A DNA stretch of 64,000 nucleotides, from assembly GCF_000189635.1 (NCBI RefSeq), contig NW_002476301.1, positions 456,944 through 520,943 of the forward strand, written 5' to 3'. Positions 13,141 to 30,990 of the stretch are shown in pieces. The translations under genes were made by a program, and so were the position numbers. The stretch's first letter is position 1; every line of letters starts with the position of its first letter. The stretch comes from Tetrahymena thermophila SB210. Lineage: Eukaryota; Ciliophora; Oligohymenophorea; Hymenostomatida; Tetrahymenidae. The notes beneath the pieces were generated by a model. The model made no database searches and was not told the DNA's origin. It saw nothing but the letters and a program-made list of their open reading frames with translations.

Positions 13141-14323
13141 ATGAGCATTTCTAATAAGGCTAGAGGATTTATTTCTGTCTATTTTGGACCTATGTTTAGT
13201 GGAAAATCTACTTCTCTACTTAATGATATTTTAAAATACGAGAGTGAATAAAAGAAAGTACTCGTTGTTGGATTCGCACATGATAACCGTTATAGCGACG
13301 AAGCTGAAATTGTAACTCACCAACAGTAAGCACTTTTTGCTTTTTTTTAGAATCTAAGTTTTTAGTTTTACCCTTATTGATAAATCTTTATTATAATTAA
13401 AGTAAGAAACACCATGCAGTCAAGTGCTTTGAATTAAAAGAAATTGAATAATAATATAAAAACTACGACGTTATCGCTATTGATGAAGGATAGTTCTTTT
13501 TAGATGTAAATACTTTTTCTTGTTAAATACCAGATTTATTTTTGCAAAAAATCTTAAATAACGAATATTTTTCATAAAAAATAAAAAAAATAGATTGCAG
13601 ATAAATGTGATTAATACGCTAACGATGGTAAAATTGTTATAGTTGCTGCTCTCGATGCAACCTTTTAAAGAAAGGTAAAAAACTAAGTTTAAACATATTT
13701 ATTTTTTGACATCTTGAGCTGAAATCGAAACAAAGAAATTCTTTTTGGATGAAAGAAATCAGTTTATTTTTCATCAACTATTTCAAAATTTAAACATTAA
13801 CAGATATTTGATTACTATCAAGAATCTTCTTCTTTGTTCTCTTATTTTAGCAATATTAATTATTATATAATCAAATAATTAATTAATTAATTTATCAGTT
13901 TCTCCTTTATTATAATTTTTAACCTTTAAACAAATATAATAAAAATAGGCTTTTAATTAAGTATTGAATTTGATCCCAGTTGCTGAAAAAGTAATTAAAT
14001 TGAGAGGTAAATGCTCAAGTTGCGAAGAAGATTCATCTTTTTCAAGCAGAAAAATTAAAAGTAACTTAATAGAATTGATTGGTGGAGAAGATCTTTATGA
14101 ACCCCTTTGCAGATCCTGCTTCCTTGCTAAATAATCTAAATAAGAAGAGCTAGATTAGGAAGATAATAGTTCAGATGGTACATCAGGCTGTTATTAAGAA
14201 GGCTAAGATTAAGTATAATTTGCTAAAAATCCTAATGGAGAAAATATTGATAATGAAGAAAGTAATAATAGTACAAACGAAACAATATCAGAAGTTGCAG
14301 AATAAATAAAGATAAAGAGCTGA
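13141..14323 (+). CDS. Thymidine kinase (TK1 type) with acidic tail
   Basis: Phosphorylates thymidine to dTMP in the salvage pathway. Four exons give 247 residues, with introns near 13326-13402, 13506-13593 and 13675-13948. The P-loop is GPMFSGKST near residue 16. The Walker B/DE signature is IAIDEGQFF, the catalytic glutamate being in DEGQ. A TK1-type zinc site follows, with CSSC and, after IELIGGEDLYEPL, a second CxxC (CRSC). The kinase core ends near residue 180. The remaining ~65 residues are acidic and Gln/Asn/Ser-rich and unlike the short tail of animal TK1. In other organisms the TK1 tail governs cell-cycle degradation, so a regulatory role is conceivable but not shown. The start is the first ATG after a long AT-rich leader. 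Confidence 0.93.
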
Positions 14324-14865
14324 AAAAATAAAATGTTTAAATGTATAAAATTGATTAAAATCTCAGAAATAATAACTATAAAAAATAACTTATAATACAA
14401 CAAATAATTGATTATAATAACTATCAATTTATTTATAATATAATTTTGTTTGCAAAATTTTGTGTCCTATATATATTCTATCTATCCACTCTTTATAATT
14501 CTTTACTTATCAAAATCAAAATCAACTTCAACCAAAAAATTCATAAAAAAATTAGAAATTTTTTCACTCTAATTTAAAATTTAAAAACAAATAATACATC
14601 CACTTGATTTCATCATAACACCATCAATAAATTCTTGATTTTTTATTTCACAAAATTAGATTAAAAAAATATTTTTTTTTAATAAATATATCAATTTTTG
14701 TAAAATTTTTGGATAAATTAAAATGTAACAAAAAAGAATTTTAATTAATATATTAATTTTTAAATTATCTTTACTATACTTTATCATTTTTTTAGATATT
14801 TTACAGCTTTTTTTGCTTATATTTTTTACATTTTTGACTTATTAATTATATTGAAATTATAATTT
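14324..14865. other. Convergent intergenic region
   Basis: Lies between the 3' ends of thymidine kinase (+) and the TPR gene (-). Very AT-rich; no feature seen. Confidence 0.6.
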
Positions 14866-15778
14866 TCATTGAGTTGAGTTAGTTTATTCTGACATTTTTT
14901 GAAGTTGAGATTTATATTCATTTACTTTTTATTTGTTTTTTAGCTATTCATAACATTGAATTATTTTTTCTAGTACTTATTTATCATTAGGTTACTATTT
15001 TAACTAATTCAGATATAAATTTAATAACTTTTAATGAAATCCGTATAGATTATATAAATCAATTAGAAGAAGCTCTTTTTCATGTAATAATTATCCAAAT
15101 CTTTCCTTATATTACTCTATAAAAAACATAAGCTCAAATTTATTATTATTTATATTCATTTGCTAAATAATATTCTCAAAATCATCCTTCATTATTGGTA
15201 GTATTTCTATTAAAGCTTTGTTTAATATAAAATATTTTTTGGCAAAATCCAACTGTTTTTGGGGTTGAACTTTCAATTACTCTGAGTCGTCATTGTTAAA
15301 ATCAGTAGCTAAGCTTACTATCCTGCTTAACTAGTGAGCTCTTTTATCATCAATTTAATCTTCAAAACCATTTTCAATCAATGTTTTATTTAACACACAT
15401 TAAAATGCATCATAAATTTTATTATCCCTTCTATATTACTGGCATAAAGCTGTTAAAACCTTTACATTTTTAGGATTATATCTCAAAGACTACTAAAAAA
15501 ATTCTTTTGCTTTATCATAATCTTCGTTTTAAAGAAATTAATTTCCTGTTTAGTAATGTTTTTCTGATTATTCTTCATCAGAAACATTAACTTAATATCC
15601 TTATATCTACCTAAAAAATCAAATTTTAAATTAAAAATGAGTGTTTATAAGAATGATAATTACTTTAATCTGTCTGGTTTTTAAGGATTATTACCCATTT
15701 ATTGTATGTCTCTATATTTTTATTTGCAAAATCTTTTTAAAAGAGTTAAATATTTTTAGCCAGCTTTATCAATCTCAG
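14866..15778 (-). CDS. TPR-repeat protein of unknown function (5' end unresolved)
   Basis: Two exons are clear on the minus strand, 15664-~15778 and 14866-15610, joined by a 53-base intron. Together they give about 285 residues. The segment HYQTGNQFLQNEDYDKAKEF, continuing into FQQSLRYNPKNVKVLTAL, matches the tetratricopeptide repeat consensus: the A-x-x-x-F-x-x-A-L periodicity and the N-P turn. Further helices follow (KQLDFAKKYFILNKALIEIL) and a Gln/Lys-rich coiled-coil-like C-terminus. TPRs mediate protein-protein contacts, so an adaptor or chaperone-partner role is likely but the partner is unknown. No ATG is in frame before the next upstream TGA, so at least one more 5' exon must lie between 15780 and about 16200. 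I could not place it. Confidence 0.75.
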
Positions 15779-16736
15779 ATATTTTACTTACAAAAAGTTA
15801 TCACAAATTAGTATTACAATCAGTTTAGATAATTCCAATAATACTTTTTTGTCAAAATATAATGAAGGAATGAATGAATGAATATTTTAAAGCTAATTTA
15901 AAAAAATATTTATATTAAATAAAATAGAAAAAATGAATTCATATATTTAAGTAACCTGAACATTTTTATAAGTAATTTTTATGATCAAATAAGTTTGGAT
16001 ATTAAACATTTTTAATTATTATAATATATAAAATAGATATTTTTGGAGAACAAATATAAATAAAGGAATTCATAGATGAAATTATTAACAATATGAAAAT
16101 CCAAAAAACAAATATCAAATTAATAGTGAAATTTAAATGTAAAATAAATCTCAAAGTTAACAAACATTCTATGAAATACTCAATCATTAGTAATATTTAT
16201 GATATAAATTTAAAATTTAAGTGAATTTTCATCAAAGATTTTAAAGAAAAAGAAAATTTTTATAAAATGCTTATCAAAAACTTAAAAATTCATATCTTTA
16301 AATAAATACTAATAAAATAAATAGTAATTGGTGAAAGTACTTTAATTTTAGATAGGATATTTGTAGATGATGTAAAATATAAGCTGAATGTTGCAATAAA
16401 AAGCAAGAAGAAGGCTTCTCTTTTATAAATTTTGTGAAGTAATAAAAATTTTACTAATTATTTTGAAGTAATAAAAATAGTTATTTGAAAATAATTAAAA
16501 AAATATAAATGAAACTTAAAACTATTAAATAATATAACTTGTTATAATTCGTATATGTAGCCTTGAAATGGGCAGTACCTTAGAGTACTATATATATATT
16601 AAAATAATAATTTTAATAATTATAATAAATTTATAGAAGAGAAAATTAAATAATTATATCTAATGTTGTTTAACTTGAGAAACAAATTTATATAAATTTA
16701 CTAACATGAATTAATAAAATGTCAGAATTTATCCAT
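15779..16736. other. Spacer with the missing TPR 5' exon
   Basis: Contains the unplaced first exon and promoter of the TPR gene and the 3' flank of the sterol-desaturase-family gene. A small hairpin-forming sequence (agtaccttagagtact) lies near 16576. Otherwise AT-rich. Confidence 0.4.
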
Positions 16737-17863
16737 TCAACTAGTTTTTTTATCTATTTATTTAACTTGTTAGCTTTCCATAAACTATTTGAATTCTGTA
16801 TCAGTTTTAAATAATTTATCATAAAAGTTGAATTAAGCTCCATATGTTCCTACATTATGTGAATGATGAAAGTCGTGGAATTAAGCTGATACGTTAAAAT
16901 CGGATATGTTAAATGGGCTCCAAGGAAAGTCATATCCACTATGCTCTTCAACTGCATTTACACCCATCACAAATATCCACATACATAGAGTGGAAAAATG
17001 CAAATAGCTTCCAAGGTATTTTACCAAAATAAATGTAGGTAATAGAATTGTAATTATAAATTCTAAAGGATGGAAATACTAACCAGCAATACACACATTT
17101 TGATAGTATTGATGATGAATTTTATGTATATAAGGATATATAAACTTTTGATGGAAAAATCTATGAGACCAGTAAAAGCAAAAGTCGTGGAAAAATAAAA
17201 GTATGAAAAAATCTTTTAAGTTTTTTAACTTAGAAGGAAATTCCTCTTAAGAAAAGCTTGTTTCTACTTCATTTATTTGCAGATCAATTATTAAAAGACC
17301 TAAACCTACAACAAATATATTCAAAATTGAATTCAAGATTGTCTTATTACGAATTTTCAACCAACTTTCATAGTCTTCATTCCAAGGCCACTTTTTATTC
17401 TTGATTAAACAAATTAAAAGTATAAATGACGTATAAATTGCGCAATTTAATTAAAAAAAATTAAGAAACAAGAAAAAAAAAATAAAAAGTTTTTTAAATA
17501 TATTTAATATGATAAAATAATTACTTTGATGATTTTGTATTATTCAAAAAACTTAAACTCACCCTTATAAATGCACATAAATATTAAGGATCCTCCATAA
17601 TATGTAATGCTATTTATTAATATAAGACCAACTGCAAACATGTATTTAACTATTATAGAAATTAAATCATTAACCAAATTTTTAGCTAAAATAAATTTAC
17701 CAGAAGGGAATAAGCTCTAAATGTCTTTCCAAAAGTACTTAATTAAATCAGGAACTGCATAAAAGAATAAGAATAGCTAAATCCAAGCTAAAACTCGATA
17801 TATTTCTGTTTTTAAAAACATATAATTATTAAATTTATAAAGATTTTACTTACTTTCACTCAT
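16737..17863 (-). CDS. Fatty acid hydroxylase/sterol desaturase family enzyme
   Basis: Membrane di-iron enzyme that uses O2 to oxidise or desaturate a sterol or lipid. Three exons (17854-17863, 17525-17805, 16737-17399) give exactly 318 codons, so 317 residues. The order is N-terminal membrane helices, then FFEQYKIIKNKKWPWNED (the linker typical of C4-methylsterol oxidase relatives), then the histidine boxes: HDFCFYWSHRFFHQ (HX4-6H), HKIHHQ (HXXHH) and FHDFHHSHN (HXXHH). All iron-ligand histidines look intact. The closest general class is the C4-sterol methyl oxidase group. Tetrahymena also has sterol de-ethylase enzymes in this superfamily that modify dietary sterols, and this gene could be one of that group. 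The exact substrate cannot be read from sequence. It acts in the ER membrane by family precedent. Confidence 0.88.
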
Positions 17864-18993
17864 TCTTAAGATTTGTTTTTTCACTTTTTCTTTTTATAAA
17901 AAATTTAATTTAATTTAAAATTTATTTAATTTTGTAACCTAATAATTGATTTATTTCTTGTTTTATTTTTACCATTAAATATTTATATATTATGTAAATA
18001 AATTTCACGATGGCAATTTACAAATCATAGATTTTTCTATTGATATATAAAATCTAAATAAATAGATTTCCTTCTTCCTATTATGATTTAAAACTAAAAT
18101 ATAAAAAATGGATGAATAATTAAAAAAAAATATATTATTAATGTCTAAAATTTTTTTTTTTTTAAACATTCTAAAATGCGTGTGTTAAAATTATTAACTC
18201 AATTCATCAAATTATTAAGCAAATTTTATTTACATATAAAATTTTTATTAAAAAAATAATAACTATTCATACTTGTATTAAAAATCTTCTTAAATAGGAC
18301 TTTTATTAAGAGTTTTTTAAAAATAAAGATTTTAATTTTGTAAATGTGCTAAAGAAGAATGTTTATATTAAGGAATATAACTTAAACTAATTTTAAATAA
18401 AAATAATTAAAAATGAAGAATTAAAAAATAAAAATATTCATTTTTCTACATTTAATTGATATTGATATAAATAAAATATATTTGAAGAGTTAATGTGAAA
18501 AATAGTAATTAATTAATATAGTTAGATAGAGAGATGTATATAAATATATTACAATTAATATAAAATACAAAACTATTTAGGTGTTTTATTTAAAATTAAA
18601 GGCAAGTAATATTAAATAATATTTGAGATAGCCATTAATTAAATCATTCTATCACTCGCTAAATAAATAAATAATTAATTTTCTTAAAATTAATTACACC
18701 TTAATTAAGTCAAAATAATAATTATATTTAAGATTTATTTGGAAAACTTTTAATATAAAGATATCAAAGAAAATATTTTAATTGGATCAATTTTATTATT
18801 ATTTAGGTTATTATGACCTTTAAATATTAATTTTGTGTTTAAATATAATAGCTTCAATGATATTTTATTATTCATCAGTTATATTAGTTATGAATTAGAT
18901 CATAATTATATTTGTTTTTGAAATTAGTAAAAAATTATGAAAAAATATTTTATTTTGTTTTATAAGATTAAGTTTATTATTTTCTCTTAAATT
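17864..18993. other. AT-rich intergenic region
   Basis: Promoter side of the sterol-desaturase-family gene and 3' flank of the kinase gene. Runs of A/T and short TAAT repeats only; no gene seen. Confidence 0.6.
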
Positions 18994-24209
<5,216 letters not shown>

Positions 24210-25337
24210 TGCTGCTTATAACGTAGAAGCTTATTATCCTTAAAATTCATTTATTATAGGTTTGGATTATATAGTTTAATTATCTGTATAATTGCTATTT
24301 TAGTACTTTACATCGCTAGAACTCTTGAAATGCTAATTACTACTCCTTAATGTCTAAATTTTATCAATAATTCTTTTTGATTCCTCAGAAACATAATTTT
24401 ATGACTGAGGCTATAGATGCTACATATACATTTTAGTTGGTCTTGAATAGAAATATTTAGAATATCCTTTATGATTATAAAAATAAATAAATAATTATTT
24501 TGAATTAGCAAATATGCTAAAAATAAGCTGATAAAAAACAAAGAAATACAGCTGAAAATGAAATGGGAAAAACTTAAGTTTATAATATAACTTAAAGAAA
24601 TCAAACAAGTAAAAAAGTAATTAAGTAACTTATAAACTAAATCAAATTCAAATCATTACTAAATCTACTTCTAAGTATACACTTCTTTGTAGTAGTAAGC
24701 AAGTAATCTCTTTCTTTATTTATCTAAAGTAAAGGGAAGTAATATAAATAATTATTATATTATCTTTATAAATTTTTTATTCTTCTTTTTCTTTACTCTT
24801 ATTCACTCTCAATGTGTAATTTGATAATATTGCATCAATATTAAGAGATTTGTTTGTTAATTAATTAATTGATCAATCATTATTTCTTTCTTCCTTTAAT
24901 TTATTTATTAACTAATACAAACATATATTCATGCATGTATAATACATACATTCTTTCATACATGATCTCTATCAGTTTATCTTTTCAAAACCAAGCAATC
25001 ATAAAATCTTCGACATATATATATTTACTATTGATCACAAACTGTCTTATTTAATTTTCATTTGTCTCAAAAACTTTATATATAATTCCATTCATATAAA
25101 ATTAGATAAAAGTCTTGCAATTGTTTATATTATAGCCATCAATATTTCATTAGTACTTCAAAAATAATAATATATAAAAAAGTATGCAGAAGCAAGTATA
25201 TCTCCAGTAAATTTTGACTGAAATTATTCTAAAATTGCTTAATTACCTAAATCACTCATAGCGATGTACATAATTATTTATTTAATCAGTAAAAAAGTAT
25301 AAAATTCATTTATATTTTAGAGGCTTAAAATCAAAAT
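24210..25337. other. AT-rich intergenic region
   Basis: Promoter side of the kinase gene. A few AT-rich open frames occur but none has convincing composition. Includes a ttaattaattaattg run near 24857. Confidence 0.5.
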
Positions 25338-25945
25338 ATGCCAGAAATCGTTTACTCAATTTTATTTTAAGGATTTGCATTCTTATTTTGCTTTTTTAAA
25401 TTTATTTTCTAAACTAAATTTCTTTTAGAGGTAATTTAATTTAGATTAATAAAATGTAAATTAGTTATCTAATCTTTATAACCACATATAATTTTCTATT
25501 ATTTTATATGCTAAAACTTTTAACATTTAACTAATTCCTAAATTATATACTACATTTATTTTTACATATATAGAAATTATGTTTTTTAAATGGAGAATAT
25601 ATTATATAGCTTTTTGAAAATTTGAGGGCAATAGATTTCAATAGTTCGAAGCTGAAGATAAATTAAATATTAAATAGAGTAGATCTGTTTTTATATTAGC
25701 AGTTTTTTATTTTAAAGGGTCTCACTCTAAAAAAGAATATAAATTTGAATTATCCAGATAAAAATTTAATGATTAATTTACAAAAATATAATTTTAAAAT
25801 CTAAGAATTTGTCTTATATATAACTATGGTTTATGAAACTTGTTTTATTTTAGTTAGTTATTAATGGTATCAAAAAATTTACTTTAAAAAATTAGTGACT
25901 ATCAATATTTATCTTCACTTTCAATTCAAGCGTGTGTGTGTGTGA
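25338..25945 (+). CDS. Possible small two-exon gene, unknown
   Basis: ATG at 25338 opens a 31-codon exon coding a hydrophobic stretch (MPEIVYSILFQGFAFLF...), ending at a GTAATT donor at 25431. A 143-base AT-rich intron ends in ATATAG at 25573. A 124-codon exon in phase then runs to TGA at 25943. The second exon has varied sequence such as LCFLNGEYIIQLFENLRAID and LNYPDKNLMINLQKYNF. The product would be about 154 residues with an N-terminal signal anchor. The last codons run through a GTGTGTGTG microsatellite, which is odd for a real C-terminus. No family recognised. The intron fits well, but such models can arise by chance in AT-rich DNA. Confidence 0.35.
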
Positions 25946-28359
25946 GTAAATCATATGAAAAAAAATTCAATTTGAGTAATTAAAAATTATAGATTCACTT
26001 TTCAAATAATCATTCTCAGGACTTATGATTAAATTATTCTACTTTACAAGAAAGAAAATAACTTTAGATTACAATTAATATTCAAATTAAATAAAGACTT
26101 GATATGTTAGATCATAATATTTTATGTATAGTTCTAACTAATTCTTTTTGAGTAAATTAATTTCTTCAAATAGAGTAAATTTAAATGCATAACTGAATAA
26201 TTTCATAGAAATAGAAAATTTTAATGAACAAATAGTCATTTACTCTTATTTTATTTTTTTGTAACGACTTTAGTAAGGAGAGTTTAAAAATTAGATAATT
26301 TATTATGAAACTCATGCTTAAATAATTTTGAATAAAAAACTTTTAGATAAATTTTAATAATTTTTATTTCGTTTATCAATTTTTTAATAAGTATTTAAAA
26401 CTCATCAATGTAAATTTGATATATAAGCTCTAATTTAATTATAACAGATTTTAAATTTGATTGATTTCTCATAACTAGTTAAAATAAACTTAGCATAATA
26501 ATATCTCATACAGGAATAGTTTTAAGCAAATAGTTGTTTAAATTTTTTTGAAAAGTGTTTACTTTAAGATAGGTAGGATATAATTTGCATTTATAAATAT
26601 TATAAATTTAAAATATCTTTTATAATTATAACAATCATTGTAAAATAAATAAACTTTTTACTTTAATTAATTTTAGTAATCTCAAATAAATGAAATTATA
26701 ACAAAAAACTACTTCAACATATTTTTAATAATAAAAATATTAAGTAATAAGATAAATTTTTTTAAATAAAATTAAGGATGAATTTATTTATTTTAAAAAA
26801 TTTTTAACAAAATTATTACTTTTAATATCTTTTTTAAATCTACATTAAATCTTAAAAAATGAATAAAAAAATTTTTGAAGTATTAAAAATAACACATTTT
26901 AATGATAAGATGATAATCTATTTATTTGTACATTAATTTATAATTTCAATTAAAAAATTCTTTTCTTCATATTTAAAATTAGTTCTACTCTGTTGACATT
27001 GTTATTTTTTTAACAAAAAGAAGTTTAACTTAAAGACTTTAAGTATTTACTAATAAAATTAAAACTATATGAAAAAGTATTTAATAAATATTTAAAGTAA
27101 AGATAGATACATTCATTTAAAAAATAAATGGAGTTATTGATATTATGAACATTTTAAACATTCATTAATTTTTTTAGATGAATTCTGATTGAATAAAAAT
27201 ATGAAACTAATGTTAGATATATCTCAATTTTTTTTTTCAGTAATGAAATTTTAATCATTTACTCATACAATGTAGATAAGTATTTTGTTCATCAAATGAA
27301 AATTGAGATTATCAACAATTTTTTTATGAATTAATTCTTATAAAATTATTTTGTAAATATGTAAAAATCAAGCAATTAATTTTTGCATATTTTACCTTTT
27401 GTTTTTACTTTTTAATTTCTACAAAATTTTTTATTTGAATAAAGTAATGCATATTTTTTTAATTATTAACAATTTATTAGGTAATTTAAAAATATATTTA
27501 AACCTCTCTTTTTTATCCACTAAACAAAACAAAGATTAAGAATTTAGTTTGATCTTTACCAACGTTCATAAGCTATATATTTATCTTATCTAATAATTGT
27601 TTTTTACTTATAAAAGTAAAAGATATTAAGTTAATCACTTAATATATCTAAATACCTTTATTTCCTGAAATAACTAATTATAAAGTTGACTTTTATATTA
27701 TTGGCTAATATACATACAAAAATCTAAAATTTAATATTTTTTTTCTCATCGATTATTTAGAGCTTTTAATTTTTTAGACAGAAATATCTACTTCAAGATT
27801 TTTAATATGTTTAAAATCATCAAATTTATTTTAATTTTTTCATTAATTTTTTATTATTAATTTATATATATATAGTAATAAAATAAATATCAAAAATTAA
27901 TATATAACTGAACTCTTTTTCAAGTGTTGAAACAGCAACATCATCTCTAATAGGCTCAATAAAAATAAATTAATAAAAAGATTCTAAAAATAATAAAATT
28001 TGATTGAGTTTTTAATAGTTTATTTTTAATTCATACTAAAATAATTAATGAGGGCACATTTATTTATATGTTTAGAATAAAATAAAATGAATTTTCAAAT
28101 AGATTTATTAGAAATAAATTATATTTTGAAAAAATGATGAATTTGAAGCATAAAGTAATTTATCCTAAAATACAAATTTATTTAACATCTGAATGAATTA
28201 ATAGCCAAAAAAAAAATAATATGATATTTAGTAGTTATTATGAGAATCAAATATAATTAAATCATCTTCTGACAGACTCTAAAATCAAAGTTATTAAAAT
28301 ATAAAAAATTAAAAGAATTATTATTTATCAAGTAACTTTATAGATATAATAAAATTAAA
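25946..28359. other. Long AT-rich intergenic region
   Basis: About 2.4 kb of very AT-rich sequence upstream of the LLPH-like gene. I see no coding frame with convincing composition, no tRNA-like box A/B pair, and no extended repeat. Confidence 0.6.
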
Positions 28360-28887
28360 ATGGCTAAGAGTTTAAGATCAAAGGTAAAGAGAAGATGGAG
28401 AGCTTTAAGAAGAAGGGTCATCGATGAAGCTGTTATAAAACCTTTATGCGAAGAAATGCACAACAAGATCAAGGCAACAGTAAATGGCTATGAATACAGA
28501 CAACCTAAAAAGCCTAATGCATTCAAAAACCCAGATGATCCTAATGCTGAATTCCCATAATATGTACCTCCTAAAATTATCGACATGAGAAGTGCTTATC
28601 TCCCTATCGGTGGTGATGAATGGGTTGGTGCAAGACGTAAAAAAGTCACTGATGTTGAAATTATAGAAGACAAGCTCAATGGCACTACAGATCTATAAGA
28701 ATAATAAGAAATTGAAGAAATATAATAATAAATGGAAGAGAAAGAATGGGAGTTCGAAGATGACAACAAAGTTTAGGAAGAAGGTCCTTCTAAGAGATCT
28801 CTCCTTAAGAAAATAGGTAAAAACAAAAAGAATCCTACTAAAAATGGTCGTGCCACAAAAAGCAGAAAGATTCTTACTAATTTCTGA
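28360..28887 (+). CDS. LLPH-like small basic nuclear protein
   Basis: Single exon of 176 codons (175 residues). The N-terminus MAKSLRSKVKRRWRALRR matches the conserved opening (MAKSLRSK-x-KR) of the LLP homolog family, which includes human LLPH and yeast YBL028C. Those are small nucleolar proteins linked to large ribosomal subunit maturation. The middle has a Pro-rich segment (YVPPKIIDMRSAYLPIGGDE) and an acidic Gln/Glu stretch. The C-terminus is again basic (LLKKIGKNKKNPTKNG) with potential nuclear-localisation character. It is about 45 residues longer than human LLPH. Family assignment rests mainly on the N-terminal motif, so it is good but not certain. The ATG follows an AT-rich leader. 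Confidence 0.75.
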
Positions 28888-30990
28888 AGAGAGTTAACAA
28901 CTTTAATAAAATTCTTATAAAAATATAAAATTAGCTCCATTACTTTTAAATATTAAAAATTTTTAGAGTTTAAACTAAATTAAAAGTGGGTTTTTCAAAA
29001 ACAATCTTTTATCTACATATTCACCAGTCAATTATCAAAAAACAAGAATAGGCTTTCATTATATACTACCACAAAAAATCAATCAAGCTTGCTTTTTGTT
29101 AAAAGATTGCTTGTCAGTTAATAAATTAATAATAAAAATAATAATAATTATAGTAATAACTTCAAGTAAAAAGTGTAATTTAAGCTCTAAACTTAGCGAA
29201 AATAAACCCAATTATATTTATTAAATAATTGCAACTGTAATTCTTTTCTAAATAATTATTTTATCTTTCTAATTAATCATTTCACTTATCTCCTTTTGCA
29301 TGTATTTATATAATTGCATTCATTTTTCTCTATTGTTTATTTGATAATTTTCTTCTACTTTCAAAATTTTAATTAACTCTATAAAATTGTCTTAATTAAA
29401 AATTCATCATTAATCTTAATTTTTTTAAAATGAACAAACTAAAAGCTAAATGAAGTTCATTATTTAAAATATTAACATCAACCAAGTTAAATTTATAAAA
29501 TATTTTTAAGATATATATTCATACTTAGTTTATCTCTTTGTTTATTTGATAAACAAACATATGCAAAATTTCGAAGATACAATGTTTTTAATTTTCTTTA
29601 CCTTCATTAAGTAAACCTAAATTTATTTTAAATCTTTTTTTTATTTATTCATATTTACATAATAAATTCATTTTTAAATAAATTAGATTAAACATTTTAA
29701 ATAAAAAAAACTTCTCTTTTTAATAAAAAGCTTTTTTCTTTTTTTTGAAGGCAAAATATTTTTCAAATTTTTTCATGAAATGAAAATGATTTATATATAA
29801 ATATATATTTAATTTTTTCTTCTATTTTATTTTATTTTACTTTTATTTGTTTTTAATTATTTTCAAAATTAACAAAAAATAATCATAATGTTATTAAAAA
29901 TTGTTTTAATTTTCTTTTATTTAAATTCAGTATCATTTATTTACATTTAAAATAATGATTCTATATTAATTGAACATAATACATGCATTAATTTTCATTT
30001 TATTTTTGGTTAATTATTAAGTGTTTTTTAACTTTTATAATAAATAAAACTTAGTCATTTAATTGATATTGTTCAAAGATATTTAAATATTCTTGTTTAA
30101 TATCTATTAAAGATTTATAAAGCTTTATCTGTCATTTTTAATGTTGTTGTTTGTTTTTGATCATATTAATGATAAGAAAACTTTTGAACTTCACACAAAA
30201 AAATATGAATAAGAATTTTGATTTTTAAGAAAAAAAAAATTATAAAGGTAGAGCAAAATTGTTATTACTTTGCTTACTTGTTTATAAATGATACTAAATA
30301 TGCTTAATGGATAATTTAACCTCAATCATTTTTTGATTAATCAGTTTTATAACTTTAAATTTGTATTTTAATTTTTACTTTGTTTTTAAATTTTATCTTT
30401 TTTTATATATTTATTTCAAAACTAACTTAGAAATAAAACAGTAATAATTAAATTTCAACAATACCTTAAACCGTATAAATTGTTGTTATAAACCAAACAA
30501 AAACCTCTAAGGGAACTTAATAGTGTGGTATATCTTAATTATAAAAAATATTGCAAAATTGTATTGAATATGTTATTTATAAGTTATTAAATATTTACAT
30601 CAACTAAATATTCTAATTTATAATATTTTCTAACTTCATAAAATATTCATTTTTGTATTTATAAAATTGTAAATTCCTTTAAATGTTTTTCACAAGTTTT
30701 TAAGATGAATACTACATCTATTTTAACTGTTTAATTTATTAAGATTAATTATTTATAAAATTTAATCTATTGCACTTAAAAAATTTTTAGGAAATAATGT
30801 TAAATTAAGATTGTTACTTTTCATATTTAAGTATGATTGGCATTTTTTTATTTCCTTCATAATAAAAATTATTGTCAAAAATTGACGACCTATTGAAAAA
30901 ATTTGTTTTTTACAGGTTTGTTGCTTATTATTTAATATAATTTATTTTAAAATATAAATAATTAAAATATTAAGTTTTTTCTAATCTTAG
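28888..30990. other. AT-rich intergenic region
   Basis: 3' flank of the LLPH-like gene and beyond. Very low complexity; no gene, RNA gene or repeat array recognised. Confidence 0.6.
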
